Positions 19,378 to 21,614 of a DNA stretch of 21,614 bases are shown one piece after another. The stretch's first letter is position 1; every line of letters begins with the position of its first letter. This DNA is from Temnopleurus reevesii (lineage: Eukaryota > Echinodermata > Echinoidea > Temnopleuroida > Temnopleuridae), in the NCBI GenBank assembly GCA_036244855.1, contig BQKZ01001048.1, positions 26,595 through 48,208 of the forward strand. Reading direction: 5' to 3'. The notes below the pieces were generated by a model. The model had not been told where the DNA came from. It did not search any database and saw nothing but the letters and a program-made list of their open reading frames with translations. A program made the position numbers and the translations under genes.

Positions 19378-20748
19378 AAGTAGTTTTGTTTTTAAAAAAA
19401 AGCATAATACCTTTGAAAAAAAAGACCGTTTCTGCCGTCCATAGAGTAAACGTCGTTAATTAGCGGTCGCGTTGCAAAGTGAAAGCCCAGAATTTGTGTG
19501 ATTTGTGCACATAAAGAATTAATTGATAATGAAATTTGTGGCTCCGCTTCCACTGAACGAAGATTGTATTTCTACAGTAAGGAGCATATTACATTTTCGC
19601 TCTAACTGTTGTGAATCAGCGAAGTACACAATTTTCGACTGTACTCCGTTGAATTTCATGCAATACTAAACAAAAATTTGATCTATGATTCATGTTGCTA
19701 CGATTGCTTATTCTAAGTTATGCGGACACTGAAAATTGAAGAAAATAGGCAGCCATTTACTGATTTGATCTTCGTCTATCGAAAGACTAAGAAAAGGGTG
19801 CAACTTTTAGAGTGTACTGTTCCACCTATCAAGATGTTGCAAATTGTCCTCAAACGTACATTCCTATTTGTTAAATATTATTTAAAAAAAATTATAATAT
19901 TTGTTTAAAAAAAAAATCTTAACATAGGGGCGACACAGTCTGTAGTTAATCGCCCGTATATATTTCATTGTTAACTTCTATATGACTGAGCTGATAAATT
20001 CCCACTATCCATTTCTTTTAATTTGTGTGCATAAATTTATGTTTCCAAACTCTTTGGAGGTATCTACTCTATATTGAAATGCTATGGACTGTTTTTCAAT
20101 TGTTTTTAAGGAATTTGCTATTAACTGTATCAGATTGAAACCTGACTTACATAACTTTTGAGAAATAATTCATGTTCTGAATTCTTACATTTCTAATTTC
20201 ATCGCAAATCCGCTCAAAATAGTATCATCAACGTTACCAAATGATGGACGTGCGCGCCCACCCAATGTATCAAATGACAATGACTTAGACGTGGGTTAAG
20301 TTCAACCTAGCAATCGGAATACGTACCTCAGTTGTCAAGCATGAGATATAACTTTTACGTTTATTTTCTCCAAAATTCTCCTGACAGTGATGCTTTCAAT
20401 ATTTTGAGAAAAAGAACTGTGCATTGTATAATGAAGCTACTTTATTGGATATCAATAACAAAATGCATCTTGTACATTTTACTTTATATTGTGGTGCTGT
20501 CTATCTTAAAATAAAACTTTACAGGAAGAAAACCACATTTAATACTTTGCAGTTGTGGTCTCTTTATATTGTAGAATGGCAGTTGAGACAAGACAGACAC
20601 AGACCCAGATCTACCGGTTCAGGAACAAGCCCAGCCGTTAATCTGAACAGACGCAACTTTTGTGAGGCAGCTTTTAGTTGTAGATTTCACCCCGAATATG
20701 TCAAGCATCTGACTGTTTCCTCTGTGCTGTGCCCGCAGTATGCAGACA
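19378..20748. other. AT-rich intergenic, nothing certain
   Basis: 20565-20760 is GC-richer and lies at the end of a 113-codon open frame (20424-20765, + strand) whose last ~65 residues contain RRNFCEAAFSCRFHPEY. I recognise no family. A splice-acceptor-like CTCTGTGCTGTGCCCGCAG ends at about 20738. Coding status is doubtful. Confidence 0.3.
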
Positions 20749-20921
20749 GTGAACTCGTATTCTGAATAGCGCCCTCTAAGTGTACACAACGCCTAGAAAT
20801 CTACGGAAGATGTGAACTCACTGTAAAGAGCAGAGGGAATTAATGGAGAAAGGTGGTGAATGAAGAAATATGACAAAATTGAGAGAGGGAGAGAATTACA
20901 GAGAGAGAGAGAGAGAGAGAG

Positions 20922-20990
<69 letters not shown>

Positions 20991-21230
20991 GGACAGAGAG
21001 AGAAAGAGGGAGAGAGAGAGAGGGATGGGGGAAGAGAAGGACGAGGTAGAGAAGGACGAGGAGGTAGACAGACAGAAAAAATGAAGAAGTAGGTCGAGGG
21101 AAAAAGTAGATGAAGAAGAAATAGTTACTAAGAAGAAGACGAATGAGAAGGAAGATGAGCAAGGAGGAGATGAGAGGAAGAAGTATTTTGAAACAATAGA
21201 AAAGGAGAATAGATGAATAGAAAGATTGAA
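20749..21230 (+). mobile_element. GCGCCCTCT/purine-tail repeat, copy 2, expanded microsatellite tail
   Basis: The head is AGTGAACTCGTATTCTGAATA then GCGCCCTCT (20769-20777) and GAAGATGTGAACTCACTGTA (20806-20825), 27 bases identical to copy 1 around the last block. The tail is (GA)n at 20900-20920, (GT)31 at 20926-20987, and then about 240 bp of GA/GAA-rich purine sequence. Confidence 0.7.
20926..20987 (+). repeat. (GT)31 microsatellite
   Basis: Uninterrupted 62-bp dinucleotide run, probably polymorphic. Confidence 0.95.
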
Positions 21231-21237
21231 TGCTACA

Positions 21238-21433
21238 TGAAATCGTAATCTGAATGGCGCCCTCTTAGTACGTAACGCATGGAAGTCTACTGAAGATGTG
21301 AACCCAGTGTATATATATAGACCAAGAGTGATTGACGGGAAAAAAATAAGATAAGGTGAAAAAAAGTGAGTTAGAGAGACAGAGAGAATACGAAGGGGGA
21401 GTACTTGGACGGGTTAATGCGGGGTAGCGGGGA

Positions 21434-21480
<47 letters not shown>
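21238..21480 (+). mobile_element. GCGCCCTCT/purine-tail repeat, copy 3, ending in G44
   Basis: The head GAAATCGTAATCTGAATG is followed by GCGCCCTCT (21257-21265) and GAAGATGTGAACCCA. It is more diverged after that (TATATATA insertion) and then purine-rich. It lies in tandem with copy 2 at about 488 bp spacing. Confidence 0.65.
21437..21480 (+). repeat. Homopolymer G44
   Basis: 44 uninterrupted G residues. The length is prone to sequencing and assembly error. Confidence 0.95.
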
Positions 21481-21481
<1 letters not shown>

Positions 21482-21528
21482 AGACAACAAGACAACGAAA
21501 GAATGCACAAGGAGAGGAGGAAGGAGAG

Positions 21529-21549
21529 TCTTTCTTTGGATTATTATAA
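21529..21549 (-). terminator. snRNA 3' box of the U2 gene
   Basis: On the minus strand, TTATAATAATCCAAAGAAAGA starts about 8 nt past the mature U2 end. AAAGAAAGA fits the AAARNNAGA part of the metazoan snRNA 3' box, which directs Integrator-dependent 3' end formation of Pol II snRNA transcripts. The GTTT half of the consensus is only loosely matched. Confidence 0.55.
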
Positions 21550-21556
21550 CCCCTGA

Positions 21557-21614
21557 GGGGTGGGCCGATCCCGGAGGAACTGCAATACCGGGCCAACCCG
21601 TGGCCAGGACGGAG
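21557..21614 (-). ncRNA. U2: U2 spliceosomal snRNA, 3' part (gene continues beyond window)
   Basis: U2 snRNA pairs with the intron branch point in the spliceosome. The window holds the last ~58 nt of about 190, minus strand. Seen directly: GCTCC-type end of stem III as CTCCGTCC, then stem-loop IV with inner stem CCCGG/CCGGG, outer stem GGGUUG/CGGCCC, loop UAUUGCAGUUCCU, and a CACCCC end. The family loop is UAUUGCAGUACCU, bound by U2B''/U2A'. One base differs here (A to U). Compared with human U2 both stems have changed bases but still pair, which is compensatory evidence that the fold has been under selection. A 3' box follows. The Sm site, stem II and branch-point region lie outside the window, so a truncated or pseudogene copy cannot be excluded. 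Confidence 0.8.

Noticed and set aside
20896..21596. Minus-strand frames with poly-Thr-His, poly-Pro and Ser-Leu runs
   Set aside because: They are translations of the GT31, G44 and GA tracts; the last one overlaps the U2 snRNA gene and its flank.

Overview
The window reads as nuclear DNA of a marine invertebrate deuterostome, most likely an echinoderm and probably a sea urchin. It is AT-rich and gene-poor. It is crowded with short non-autonomous transposons (foldback elements, TTAA-flanked elements), a tRNA-derived SINE, a LINE 3' end, several microsatellites, one intron-poor rhodopsin-class GPCR of the type that is hugely expanded in sea urchins, and the 3' part of a U2 snRNA gene. No bacterial operon, Shine-Dalgarno site, prophage, IS element or CRISPR array is present. 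The species call is inference, because no sequence here is diagnostic by itself.

Layout. 1-274 is the right half of a palindromic transposon whose complete copy lies at 18756-19377. 507-2810 is a nest of diverged direct repeats, with units of about 465 bp and about 259 bp. 2858-3145 is a SINE. 3953-4320 is a possible 3'-terminal exon with a splice acceptor and a poly(A) signal. 4384-4912 is a long homopyrimidine tract. 5040-5290 is a GC-richer island of unknown role. 5331-5785 and 12686-12954 are TTAA-flanked (piggyBac-like) elements. 7625-7830 and 10786-10956 are foldback elements. 9060-9290 is a GC-richer island holding a perfect hairpin. 11650-12100 contains two partial copies of one TA-flanked element on either side of a LINE 3' end with an (ATT)n tail. 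13925-14640 is GAT/ATG trinucleotide repeat. 15291-15480, 20749-21230 and 21238-21480 are three copies of one repeat, each starting near GCGCCCTCT and ending in purine-rich simple sequence.

Genes. There are two confident genes. The first, at 16709-17671 (+), is a single-exon seven-transmembrane receptor whose frame is continuous from ATG to final stop except for one TGA at codon 211, at the start of TM5. It is therefore a very young pseudogene, a segregating null allele or a sequence error. The second, at the right edge on the minus strand, is the last ~58 nt of U2 snRNA. It has a covarying stem-loop IV and a downstream match to the snRNA 3' box. The two genes have no visible functional link. 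Most of the rest is mobile-element debris and unannotated intergenic DNA.
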